Shown: in pieces, positions 45,571 to 54,501 of the stretch | Position numbering within the stretch: the stretch's first letter is position 1 | How the letters are laid out: the number at the start of each line of letters is the position of its first letter | Assembly: GCA_964195425.1 (NCBI GenBank) | Contig: CAXMOM010000031.1 | Location: forward strand, 62,001 to 126,000 | Source of the DNA: Glaciecola sp964195425 | Lineage (GTDB): Bacteria; Pseudomonadota; Gammaproteobacteria; Enterobacterales; Alteromonadaceae | Length of the DNA: 64,000 bases | Direction: 5' to 3' | Notes under the pieces: model-generated | The model's database searches: none | Told to the model about the DNA's origin: nothing | Seen by the model: the letters and a program-made list of their open reading frames with translations, nothing else | Position numbers and translations under genes: made by a program

Positions 45571-48500
45571 TTATGAAATGGTACTAATACTGCTGCCCAT
45601 TTTGCTACTGACCACATCTATCCGCTTTGCCATCTGCTCTTTCAGCTCGCTTACATGGGAAATTATGCCAATCATGCGGCCGCTGGCTTGAAGGTCAATG
45701 AGTACTCGAATAGCCGCGTTTAAAGATTCAGTATCTAAACTGCCAAAGCCCTCGTCAATAAATAGTGTGTCGAGGCGTATGCCACCAGCATAGGACTGCA
45801 CCACGTCGGACAAGCCTAGCGCTAATGACAGTGCTGCCATAAAAGATTCGCCGCCCGACAAAGTAGCCACCGCGCGAGGTTTACCGGTATCACCGTCGTG
45901 TACTTCAAGTTCAAGTCCCGATGCTTTATTGCCTTTTGCACGGTCTTCTTTACGTAGAAGTTGGTAGCGCCCTTTACTCATAATGTGCAGACGTTGCGAG
46001 GCTTGTATAAGCACATCATCAAGCAGTACGCTCAGGACGAATCGTTGTAAGCTAATTTTGTTGCCAGTTGCACCGGTTGCGACCTCGGCTAAGGTACCTA
46101 TTACCGAATACTGTTTATTGAGCGCTTCGTTGTCTCGGGCAGCTTTGTTTAGTTTTTCATTTACCTCGAGTAAATTGTTTAAACGCGCATCTAGCGCTCG
46201 CCAACTTTTGTCTTTCTCCTCAAATATCTGGGTGTGAGCACTAAGAGACTGCTCGATGGCAGCGATGTCGGTTTTTTCTTTTCCTTTGAGTGTTTCGGTT
46301 AATTGCTTAACCACGGCTTGTAAGCTGTCAAACTCAGTCTGATAGCTTTCAATAGCTTGTTTTAAAGTAGTTTGTTCGGGTTCGCCTAGTCGTAGCTGTA
46401 AAAAATCTTCGAGGTTTTTAAACTGACTATTATCTAAAGCTTGTTGCCAATTGTTCGCTGCGGTTTTACTTAGTTTCTCTTGTTCAGATAGTTGCTCCAG
46501 TAGCGCCTTTTCGGTTGCATGGGCGCGATCTAGTGCAGACTGTTTACTCGAAAATTCAAGTTCTGCAGCGCCTAATTGCTTTGATAGTTGCTCAATTTTT
46601 TTGATTAGTTGTTCAATAGTGAGTTTGAGCTTGCTAGCGTCTTGATGGTCTTTAGGAATTTGCGCGTTGAGCTGCTTTGCGCTTGCCTCAGCAGTAATTA
46701 CCGCGTTGTTATCGTTTGTAGCATGCGCCTCAAGGCCTATAAGAGCTTGTGTGCTTTGTGCCTGTATGGCCTTGATATCGGTTACTCGCAGCTCTAGTGT
46801 TGCTTTTGTGGCTTGGAATAATATGAGTGAATCTACGTTTGCTTTTACGCTACTTTGTTTTTGGGTCAGTTCTGCAAGCGACATTTCAGCATATTGACCT
46901 AAGCGTTTTGTTTGTTCGGCGAAACGGGCCTTTTGTGTTTCTAGTGCGTTAGTCGTTGCTGCAAGGGTGTCTCTTGCTGCTTGCATGCTTTCTCTGCAGG
47001 TCGTTTCTTGTGCGCGAGCGCTGTCGACCTGGTTTTTGGTAACTAGCGTGATATCTTCACTTAAATTTGCTGGGTTTGGGTGATCTTTACTGCCGCAAAC
47101 GGGGCAGGGTGAGTCATGGGCTAATTCTTTTGCTAATAACACCGATTGGCCTCTATGCCAGGCAAATTCAGTTTCAGTCGCACTAGTTTTGGCTTTCGCA
47201 TATAAAGATGTCGTTTTTTGCACTTGCTCCTGATCATTGCCCTGTTGGCCTATGCATTTACGTATGGTTTCTTGAGTAGTGTCAAGTTGTGTGCGTTCAA
47301 GATGTTTTTCAGCAAGCTTTTCCAATGTTTGTTGTTGCCCCGAAAGTTCTTCCAGCGCAACAGCATGGTTAATAATGATGTCTTCTTTTTCATTGCGCTC
47401 GTTCGCCAACGCAGCTAGTTCTTGCTTTTTATGCTCAAATATTTGCTTGCTTTTTGTCGCGGTGCTTAATGCAAGTACGTGCACTTTATGTGCTCCGTCT
47501 AGATCGACTAGCTGTTTCAAAAAGCGGTTGAATTCGCTTTGTTGCGCCTTCAAAGTATCTATTTTTGATGCATTTTTTTTCGCTTTCGCGAGGCTTTCTA
47601 ATGCATGTACATGATGAACTTTGGCACTTGAGAGTTGGTCATCCGATGTTCTATGTTGTATGCGAGTGCTAACTAACTTAGCGCAATATGACAAATTATT
47701 AGTATGTAGATGATAAATACTTTGTGCTTTAAGCGCTTGTGCCAAAAGGGTTTGTTTTGTTTCAACCTCACCTTTACGTGCATGAGTCGATGCCAAAGCT
47801 GTTTGCTTTACTGCCAAATCATCAAACTGCAAATTTACAGTATTAGCTTCATCCTTTTTAGTTTGTACTTTTTGCATCAAAAACTGCGCACTGTCTTTTT
47901 CTGATTTAGCGTTTGTTAATAGCGGGCTTAATTCCTCAATCTCTGCAGTAAGGTTGGCATGAGAAGCAACATTCGCACCCTCTAATATTCCGCGCACTTT
48001 ACTGTGATGATGCTCAACTGCTTGTTTAATACCCGAGGATTGCTCTTTTAGCTTGTTTTCTATTTTCTTATAAATATGGGTTTCAAAGAGCTGGCTAAAA
48101 ATAGCTTCTCGTTCTTTTGAATCGGCCATGAGTAATTCACGAAACTTGCCTTGGGGTAACACCATTACTTGTCTGAATTGATCAACGCCAAGACCCATCA
48201 AATCATTAATTTGTTTAGTGGCATCACTAACGCTTTTAGATACCAATAATACGCCTTTTTCAGATCCGTCTAAATACCATAGCCTTGCCTCAGCTGCCTT
48301 TGAAGTAGTCCCTTCACCTCTACTTTTTGGACGCTCTTGCATGGGCGAACGCCAAATTCGATAGCGTTTTGTCCCGAGCATAAATTCTAGACTAACTTCA
48401 CATGGTATGGCTGGCTTGGAGTGATCGCAGCGCATCTGCTGCGGGTCGCGCTCAGCGCCGGTGGTTTGGCTATATAAGGCAAAGCAAATAGCATCCAAAA

Positions 48501-48630
48501 TAGAGCTTTTGCCTGCGCCCGTAGGGCCGTTGATCAGAAACAAAGGGTTATTGCCTAACTTGGTAAAATCAACTTCTTCTTTACCCGCAAAAGGGCCAAA
48601 GGCTTGAATGGTAAGCTTAAGCGGCTTCAT
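45571..48630 (-). CDS. sbcC: Exonuclease SbcCD subunit C (Rad50-like ATPase)
   Basis: 1019 residues. The N-terminal Walker A is NGPTGAGKSSILDAICFALY; long coiled coils surround a central zinc hook CPVCGSKDHPNP (about residue 510); the C-terminal half has the ABC signature LSGGESFMAALSLALGLSD and Walker B TLFIDEGFGSLD. With SbcD it forms the ATP-dependent nuclease that cuts hairpins and protein-blocked DNA ends. Its ATG overlaps the sbcD stop by four bases. Confidence 0.97.
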   Translation of the reverse strand: MKPLKLTIQAFGPFAGKEEVDFTKLGNNPLFLINGPTGAGKSSILDAICFALYSQTTGAERDPQQMRCDHSKPAIPCEVSLEFMLGTKRYRIWRSPMQERPKSRGEGTTSKAAEARLWYLDGSEKGVLLVSKSVSDATKQINDLMGLGVDQFRQVMVLPQGKFRELLMADSKEREAIFSQLFETHIYKKIENKLKEQSSGIKQAVEHHHSKVRGILEGANVASHANLTAEIEELSPLLTNAKSEKDSAQFLMQKVQTKKDEANTVNLQFDDLAVKQTALASTHARKGEVETKQTLLAQALKAQSIYHLHTNNLSYCAKLVSTRIQHRTSDDQLSSAKVHHVHALESLAKAKKNASKIDTLKAQQSEFNRFLKQLVDLDGAHKVHVLALSTATKSKQIFEHKKQELAALANERNEKEDIIINHAVALEELSGQQQTLEKLAEKHLERTQLDTTQETIRKCIGQQGNDQEQVQKTTSLYAKAKTSATETEFAWHRGQSVLLAKELAHDSPCPVCGSKDHPNPANLSEDITLVTKNQVDSARAQETTCRESMQAARDTLAATTNALETQKARFAEQTKRLGQYAEMSLAELTQKQSSVKANVDSLILFQATKATLELRVTDIKAIQAQSTQALIGLEAHATNDNNAVITAEASAKQLNAQIPKDHQDASKLKLTIEQLIKKIEQLSKQLGAAELEFSSKQSALDRAHATEKALLEQLSEQEKLSKTAANNWQQALDNSQFKNLEDFLQLRLGEPEQTTLKQAIESYQTEFDSLQAVVKQLTETLKGKEKTDIAAIEQSLSAHTQIFEEKDKSWRALDARLNNLLEVNEKLNKAARDNEALNKQYSVIGTLAEVATGATGNKISLQRFVLSVLLDDVLIQASQRLHIMSKGRYQLLRKEDRAKGNKASGLELEVHDGDTGKPRAVATLSGGESFMAALSLALGLSDVVQSYAGGIRLDTLFIDEGFGSLDTESLNAAIRVLIDLQASGRMIGIISHVSELKEQMAKRIDVVSSKMGSSISTIS

Positions 48631-49769
48631 CCTTTATCCTCCTGTTTTAGCAGGGCGGTAATCGTTTCTTCTATCGCACTGTCTTGCTCCGATGTCATGG
48701 TTTGCCCTGATACCTGCACAAAGAAGTCGCGGAACATATCAAGCTCGCCTCTTTTTAGCTTTTCGCGACTCGTTATTTGGTCGCGTGTAGTCAGCATGCC
48801 GGGTTTTTCAAGCTGCAAAACATTTGGATAAACTTCGCGCAGTTTGGCCATGGGCTCTAATATGGCTTGGCGATCGGTCATTCTTATCAGTAAATAATCT
48901 TGCTTATGTGGGTCTATCATACCCTGCGCAATAATATTGGCGAGTATACCTTCAATAACGCGCATGTTACGCAATGGAACAAGCGGTAAAAGCGTAGTTT
49001 TGGCGGTACCCTTTTCGTCTAGTTCAACTAAAGTAACGCCCTTTTTTTGATGTTGCTCTGAAAAACTGTATTTTAAAATAGAGCCTGAATATCGAATATG
49101 CTGCGCACCTTTATATTGAGGCGCGTGCAAATGCCCAAGCGCCACATAATCAAAAGCTTCGCAAGGCTGATAACTTACTCTGTCGGAACCACCAATAGAC
49201 AGTGGTCGTTCAGAATCAGACTCTTCAGCGCCGTCTATAAAACAATGGCTAATCAATACATTAGCCTGCTTAGATGACTTAATGTGACTGATTTTGTTGA
49301 CTAAATAGGTGTGTGCATCATCGTAGCTACTGAGGTCTTTTCCCGAGAAATTACGCACCATTTCAGGATCGGTATAGGGAATGCCGTAGAATGCGACTTC
49401 ACCGCTTTGCGATGAAATTATAACGGGCTTGGTTATGTCAGCTAAATCTCCAATAATATGCAAGCCTGATTGTCTTAACTGCTTTGACCCAAATCGAACG
49501 CGTTGAGCACTGTCATGATTGCCTGGTATTAAAATGACCGGCACGCCTAACTCCATGGTAATTTTTGTGAGTACTTCGTCGAGTAATTCAACGGCCGTTG
49601 CAGGTGGAATTGAGCGGTCGTATATGTCACCAGCAATTACTACTGCGTCGACGGTTTCAGATTGAATATAGTCTATCAGTTGGTTTAGCACGTGGCGTTG
49701 GTCTTCAAGCAATGAAACATTATGAAATTGGCGGCCTATGTGCCAGTCAGAAGTATGTATAAATTTAAT
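48627..49769 (-). CDS. sbcD: Exonuclease SbcCD subunit D (Mre11-like nuclease), apparent ATT start
   Basis: 380 codons if started at ATT 49767-49769. From there it reads (I/M)KFIHTSDWHIGRQFHNVSLL, the normal SbcD N-terminus with the first metal motif DWH. Later motifs are GDIYDRS, LIPGNHDS and VALGHLH. The ATT is preceded by AAGGAG at a 9-base spacing. No ATG, GTG or TTG occurs between the upstream in-frame TAA and codon 20 (TTG at 49712), and a start there would delete the essential Asp/His. So either a rare ATT start, as in infC, or a mutated ATG. Confidence 0.93.
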   Translation of the reverse strand: MKFIHTSDWHIGRQFHNVSLLEDQRHVLNQLIDYIQSETVDAVVIAGDIYDRSIPPATAVELLDEVLTKITMELGVPVILIPGNHDSAQRVRFGSKQLRQSGLHIIGDLADITKPVIISSQSGEVAFYGIPYTDPEMVRNFSGKDLSSYDDAHTYLVNKISHIKSSKQANVLISHCFIDGAEESDSERPLSIGGSDRVSYQPCEAFDYVALGHLHAPQYKGAQHIRYSGSILKYSFSEQHQKKGVTLVELDEKGTAKTTLLPLVPLRNMRVIEGILANIIAQGMIDPHKQDYLLIRMTDRQAILEPMAKLREVYPNVLQLEKPGMLTTRDQITSREKLKRGELDMFRDFFVQVSGQTMTSEQDSAIEETITALLKQEDKG

Positions 49770-50037
49770 ATCTGTTTACTCCTTTGATTACAGATTCTCA
49801 TGGGCATCAATAACGGCGTCTAAAAAAGGCATTCTGTGCAGATCGCAAAGTCTATGCGAACATTGTCATACCATTACCATCAAATCAATACCCAACTCAT
49901 ACTCATTATGCTTGATGATTCAGGCTAGCTAATATGTGTGAAAAAAACACGCGTAAAATGACAACTTAGAACTAGTAGCAACGGTCAGTATTCGCAGTGA
50001 AACGGCGAATAATATTAATGAAAGGAATGCGTTTTCA

Positions 50038-53000
50038 ATGTTGAAAGTCTTATCTTTATCTGCAGTTTCGTTGGGCTTACTTTTTGGTGGCCAGGCGCAC
50101 AGTGGCGCCGACAGTGTGCCAACTATTGCGCTAAATAGTTCAGATAATGCCCAATCGCAAACTCGTTCTTCATTTACGCACGCACCGTTTATAGAAGCTT
50201 TGGCACAACAGATTGGGGCTAAGGCGAGCGAACACAAAACAACACAATACACGTTAGGCAAGATAAGCTTTAAAGCCATAGGGCAAGCATCAAATACCTC
50301 ATCTAATGTTTACTATATTGGCAGTGACGGCATTTCAAGCATGTTAATAAAGAATGCGGATAAAAATTTCAGCGCATTGCTAAACTACAAAGGCACGAGT
50401 TATCAGTTCAATGAAAATTCGGTGACTGTTCTTATTGATGAATTTAACAAAATAGCCGGCCATGGAAATGACGGCATTGGTCACAATAGTAGCGAACTGC
50501 AAACCCAGAACAGCGGTTTTAAAACCAGCTTTTGGGAGAGTTATCAAATGAGCGGTACACGAAGCACGCAAAGTGGCCTAACGTTAGATCGTAATTTAGC
50601 GACTCCTGACGCTAAAAAAGTGCGTGTGCTGGTATCTGAAAACGCGATTATTGAAGAGCATAAAAATAACGGTGAACTTCATTTTTCAAGCCTATACGAG
50701 CGCATTCAAACCGGTATCGATTTAGCCAATTTGGCATTAGTCACAAGCGGTGTAGAGTCGCTTCAAATAGAAACCAGTGAAGTGGTTATCCAGCGCTTGC
50801 CATTAAATTACATAAACGAAGTAGTAGCAGACGACCAATTCAAACGTGTTGCTTTTCCAATATGGGGTAAAGAAGACGCAACGTTTCAATTGACCGCGAT
50901 TGCGCTAACCCAAAACAAAGCGGATATCATTTATAACTTAGGCGCCAGTAAACACTTTTACAACAACGCTTGTGGCTTTGCCACCATAGGCGTAAACGGT
51001 AAAAAGCTCGATACCGCTTCTTATTCCACAGACCATACTTATCCTGTCACAATAAACATCAAGCTTGGGTGTGAAACTGGCAGAACCCCAATGCATGAGC
51101 TTGGGCATACAATAGGGCTCAATCATGAGCGCGACAACAATGGCAGCAAAATTGTTGCTGGAACGTCTTTACCGTATACGCATAATTTTGGCTACACCTC
51201 ACTTGACGCTCCCGCCTACTCAATTATGAGTTACGGTTTAAGCTGCAAAGAAGCAGCACCTTCGGTTTCGTGTATGCGTTCAAATTTCTTTAGTTCACCA
51301 AAATTAACATATGGAAATGCTTCATTCGGTGTATCTAAGCCCGACCCTGATGCCGCCGATGCAGTTAGGTTTTTGAACGATACATCGGCCTTGCGATTTA
51401 GCAACAACATTCACCCAATGAGTATACGTCCTGAACAATCGAGTGGCTTTACTATTAGCTGGGATAAAAGCAATAGCAATGCACAAAGTCAAATATTAGT
51501 GCTCTCGATAGCCGGCAATTTACGAAACAATTATGTGCTCGACAATCATGCTGTGAACAAGCAGCAAAAAATTGAAATTCCATTGTTAGCCAATCAAACC
51601 AGCTATACTTTCAATGCGCAGCAAATAGCCGATTTAGATTTACACAAGACTGTCTACGATACGGTGTCTATATTTACGGGCCACATCAATAAATATGACG
51701 ATATCATCCCGCATTTGCACGCACAATTACACGCGGGAGAAAGCCTCTTTACCAATGCTAATGCGACTCAAAACACGGTTATAGTGATTGACGGTGAAAA
51801 CCTACAAGCACCTCAAGCCGGTGAAACGCTTACGTTTACTTTTGATGCCAGCAGTATTGATAATTTTAGACTAGACGATCTAAAAATAATGACCGTGCTC
51901 GACTCCCAATATAACGCAGGATTTACCACTGCGGTTAGCAAGCGAGAATATAACGCCACCAATCCTATGCTCGATTTTGTTGACTATGAATTAGCGCTTA
52001 ATACACAAAATAAAATTGAGCTAAGCTTAACCTTAAGCAGCGATTATAGAGACTATGCTGGATTTTTGAAAAATCGTGAATCAAGTAATTATAAGCTACC
52101 TATTGTTGGCTTTTATTTTGAATACAGCAGTAAACAAGATGGTGAGCATAAGCAAACGATTAGCCAAGAGGTGGCAATCGACTTACGCAAGGCTCTCAAC
52201 TCAGTGCCCTTCATTCAGGCTGAGTCATTAGCAAAAGTGATTGATAATGACCGGACAAGCCCACTTATCTTCACCTTTAGCAGTACCCACGAAATTCCAC
52301 CAAGTGATGTATATACAAGCATAGCAGGTGCGAGTGCTCATCAAATAGGTGAGGTGGTAACTACATGGAAACAACTGCCGAACAAAGGCCACAAGTACCA
52401 ATATGCAGTGACCTTAGAAAACCCTCAAGCAATTGACGATGAAGGTGACTTGTATGCTTCTGTTAGTTTTGGCCTAAACAGCCTTAATTTGTTTTCTACC
52501 TCAATGGTCATTGCCAGTAATAACCTAATGTTTGAGCATGGCAATGCCACTAGCGTGACAGTGAGTAGCCAAGTAGAAATGCCCCTGAGTTTTAGCCTAA
52601 CAAACTTACCCCTTGGCAGCTACAGTGCGCAAGTGTCGATATCGAAAGAACACGCGCTCGACCTTAACACTATGGTTGATGGGACGTTGAGCAGAGTCAA
52701 TGCGCAACAGGGCATACTATCGTTCATGTTTGATCCTCAAGCGCTAAATAGACCAGATAGAATACGGATAAATGCGCTAGTACTTGAACAAGATGCTGAC
52801 CATAATAAGGCTCACCAGTGGGTAGATATTTACTATAATAATGCGCCGCAAATAGTCGTAAATAAAACAACTTATACCGCAAGACCCGGCGACATTGTCA
52901 CTATACCTGTTCCAGCTATCAACGATGCAGACAACTACCCACATGAGCTAATTTATTCATGGCAAAAAGCCGCAGGCGCGCCGCAATTTGGTGCAAAGGA

Positions 53001-53271
53001 CGCAAATATACAAATTACCATTGCAAGTAATGCAAAAGAAAACACAATCTATGAATATACTTTTGAGGTGTCCGATGGCGTAGATATCGCTACCCGAGCG
53101 TATACTATCGAAATTGAAAAAGCCGCCTCAACGGTTGGTTCACAAAATAGCACTATCAACACGACGCCTGAAAACCAGCCAAAAAGTGTAGAAAAAAGCG
53201 CAGGGGCAATTAATATCATGGTTTTTTGTTTGTTATTCCCTATTGTGTGGTGCAGACGTTTTAGTCGGTGA
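50038..53271 (+). CDS. Large secreted metzincin-like zinc metalloprotease
   Basis: 1077 residues. A signal peptide (LSLSAVSLGLLFGGQAHS) is followed by a propeptide-like region. The catalytic zinc motif HELGHTIGLNH is at 353-363 and the Met-turn at Met397 (SIMSYG), the hallmarks of reprolysin/M12-like metzincins. Long beta-rich regions follow, with a cadherin/PKD-like domain near 945-1035 (YTARPGDIVTIPVPAINDAD). The extreme C-terminus has a hydrophobic helix flanked by SAGAIN and a CRRFSR basic tail, like a GlyGly-CTERM (rhombosortase) signal but without the GG pair. Probably cell-surface or secreted, degrading external protein. Confidence 0.88.
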   Translation: MLKVLSLSAVSLGLLFGGQAHSGADSVPTIALNSSDNAQSQTRSSFTHAPFIEALAQQIGAKASEHKTTQYTLGKISFKAIGQASNTSSNVYYIGSDGISSMLIKNADKNFSALLNYKGTSYQFNENSVTVLIDEFNKIAGHGNDGIGHNSSELQTQNSGFKTSFWESYQMSGTRSTQSGLTLDRNLATPDAKKVRVLVSENAIIEEHKNNGELHFSSLYERIQTGIDLANLALVTSGVESLQIETSEVVIQRLPLNYINEVVADDQFKRVAFPIWGKEDATFQLTAIALTQNKADIIYNLGASKHFYNNACGFATIGVNGKKLDTASYSTDHTYPVTINIKLGCETGRTPMHELGHTIGLNHERDNNGSKIVAGTSLPYTHNFGYTSLDAPAYSIMSYGLSCKEAAPSVSCMRSNFFSSPKLTYGNASFGVSKPDPDAADAVRFLNDTSALRFSNNIHPMSIRPEQSSGFTISWDKSNSNAQSQILVLSIAGNLRNNYVLDNHAVNKQQKIEIPLLANQTSYTFNAQQIADLDLHKTVYDTVSIFTGHINKYDDIIPHLHAQLHAGESLFTNANATQNTVIVIDGENLQAPQAGETLTFTFDASSIDNFRLDDLKIMTVLDSQYNAGFTTAVSKREYNATNPMLDFVDYELALNTQNKIELSLTLSSDYRDYAGFLKNRESSNYKLPIVGFYFEYSSKQDGEHKQTISQEVAIDLRKALNSVPFIQAESLAKVIDNDRTSPLIFTFSSTHEIPPSDVYTSIAGASAHQIGEVVTTWKQLPNKGHKYQYAVTLENPQAIDDEGDLYASVSFGLNSLNLFSTSMVIASNNLMFEHGNATSVTVSSQVEMPLSFSLTNLPLGSYSAQVSISKEHALDLNTMVDGTLSRVNAQQGILSFMFDPQALNRPDRIRINALVLEQDADHNKAHQWVDIYYNNAPQIVVNKTTYTARPGDIVTIPVPAINDADNYPHELIYSWQKAAGAPQFGAKDANIQITIASNAKENTIYEYTFEVSDGVDIATRAYTIEIEKAASTVGSQNSTINTTPENQPKSVEKSAGAINIMVFCLLFPIVWCRRFSR

Positions 53272-53389
53272 TTATTGCATTTTATGGCTTAATCGTTTAA
53301 GTCAATCTCCTGTAAATGATATGTAAACTTATGCGCGCAGATTTAAGCACCAGCACTGCGGCACAATCATAATAAAAATAGGAGAGAAG

Positions 53390-53815
53390 ATGGCTACCAA
53401 AGCTGATTTAGCGCCACTTTCATTCAAGGAAAAACTCGGCTACGGCTTAGGTGATACGGCGTCTAATTTCTATTTAGGCTTTTTTAGTTTGTACCTGCTT
53501 TATTACTACACTGATGTATACGGAATAGCACCTGCCGCCGTTGGTTTCATGTTACTTATCTCAAAAATTACCGTTGCGGTAAGTGACCCTATCATGGGCA
53601 TTATTAGCGACCGTACCGAATCACGTTGAGGAAAGTACAGACCATATTTACTCTGGGGCGCTGTTCCATACGGCCTTTTAGGCAGTGCCATTTTCTTCGG
53701 TCCTAATTTCTCTGATGCCGGAAAGCTTATATATGCTTATGTTACTTATATAGGTGTAATGATTGCCTTTACCGTAATGAACGTTCCTTACTCTGCATTA
53801 TATAAAGCACTATAA
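53390..53815 (+). pseudogene. GPH-family sugar:cation symporter, N-terminal remnant with nonsense codon
   Basis: Starts normally at ATG 53390 (MATKADLAPLSFKEKLGYGL, with AGGAGAG upstream) and reads a MelB/GPH-type transporter for 79 codons to DRTESR, then TGA (53627-53629) where relatives have Trp, then GKYRPYLLWGAVPYGLLG in the same frame. It stops again after NVPYSALYKAL near 53815. Only the first three or four helices remain of a protein normally about 450-500 residues long. It is a different family member from the intact transporter at 54.5 kb. Confidence 0.85.
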
Positions 53816-53881
53816 AAATCACCATATACACCATGATTTTATGGCGAACATTGCCTTATTCACATATTGGCCAGTCGAGGT

Positions 53882-54180
53882 GCAAGTGACTATTCATACC
53901 GAACAAAAAGATATTCGTGCTTTGCGCAAATGGTGGAAAGAATAAATTGTTTATCAAATTTACCCACGTAGTTTTAAAGACTCTAGCGGCCATGGCGTAG
54001 GAGATTTAAGCGGCATTACCGATAAGCTCGACTATATTAAAAGTTTGGTAACATGGCAGACTTTGATGAATTGCTCGCCGGTTTGCATAGCGCTGGCATT
54101 AAATTCATCATGGATTCGCAGTTTACGATCATCAATGGCATCGTAACATTGCTCCCATATCAGGCGCTGGTGTTAGGGTA
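53882..54180 (+). pseudogene. GH13 alpha-glucosidase remnant
   Basis: Readable pieces of a GH13 enzyme: KWWKE-stop-IVYQIYPRSFKDSSGHGVGDL (TAA at 53943-53945), LSGITDKLDYIKSL, then after a frame change and apparent loss of about 30 codons MADFDELLAGLHSAGIKFIMD. In intact enzymes these belong to the first part of the (beta/alpha)8 barrel of oligo-1,6-glucosidase/alpha-glucosidase. Everything downstream, including the catalytic residues, is gone. Clearly non-functional. With the broken transporter beside it, it points to a lost alpha-glucoside utilisation locus. Confidence 0.8.
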
Positions 54181-54240
54181 GGCCATTAGCATATCAAGAG
54201 TTAGCTTGTGTAAAGTAGTTATCAAACTTTAGCAACATTC

Positions 54241-54429
54241 GATTTTCTTAAGCGTGTAGATGGGGCCGTAGGTGACCCTACTAAAGATATCAGTGATACT
54301 AGGCAGCTTGTCATGGTTATCATAAAAGGAAATGCGTACTACCCATCCAAAATATATGAATACATGGGGATCAGACCATTGACCGATGATCTACCTAGTA
54401 TTACAAAAACAAAAGCTGCAATGAGATAA
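54241..54429 (+). pseudogene. C-terminal remnant, possibly of an amidohydrolase
   Basis: 62 codons ending at TAA 54427-54429 with no proper start: VGDPTKDISDTRQLVMVI then KGNAYYPSKIYEYMGIRP. The pattern GDP..DI.....V..VIK.G..YYP..IY..LGI.P resembles the tail of imidazolonepropionase-like amidohydrolases. No metal-binding residues are left. The identification is tentative. It adds to the decayed segment between the protease and the intact GPH transporter. Confidence 0.4.
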
Positions 54430-54501
54430 TATTCTTATCTTACTGCAGATCTTTTGAAGCCAATATCTATCCTTTAAGAAAATCGGGTTTCTTAAAGGAT
54501 A

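Noticed and set aside
14470..53629. Possible recoding of TAG or TGA as Trp, since both occur at expected Trp positions (14470 and 53627)
   Set aside because: Many intact genes here end in TGA or TAG at the proper family length (for example kbl, sbcD and ubiC), so standard stops are in use; point mutations explain both cases.
53272..54501. Insertion sequence or transposase as the cause of the decayed segment
   Set aside because: No transposase motif, terminal inverted repeat or target duplication was found; the debris is readable as transporter, GH13 and amidohydrolase pieces.
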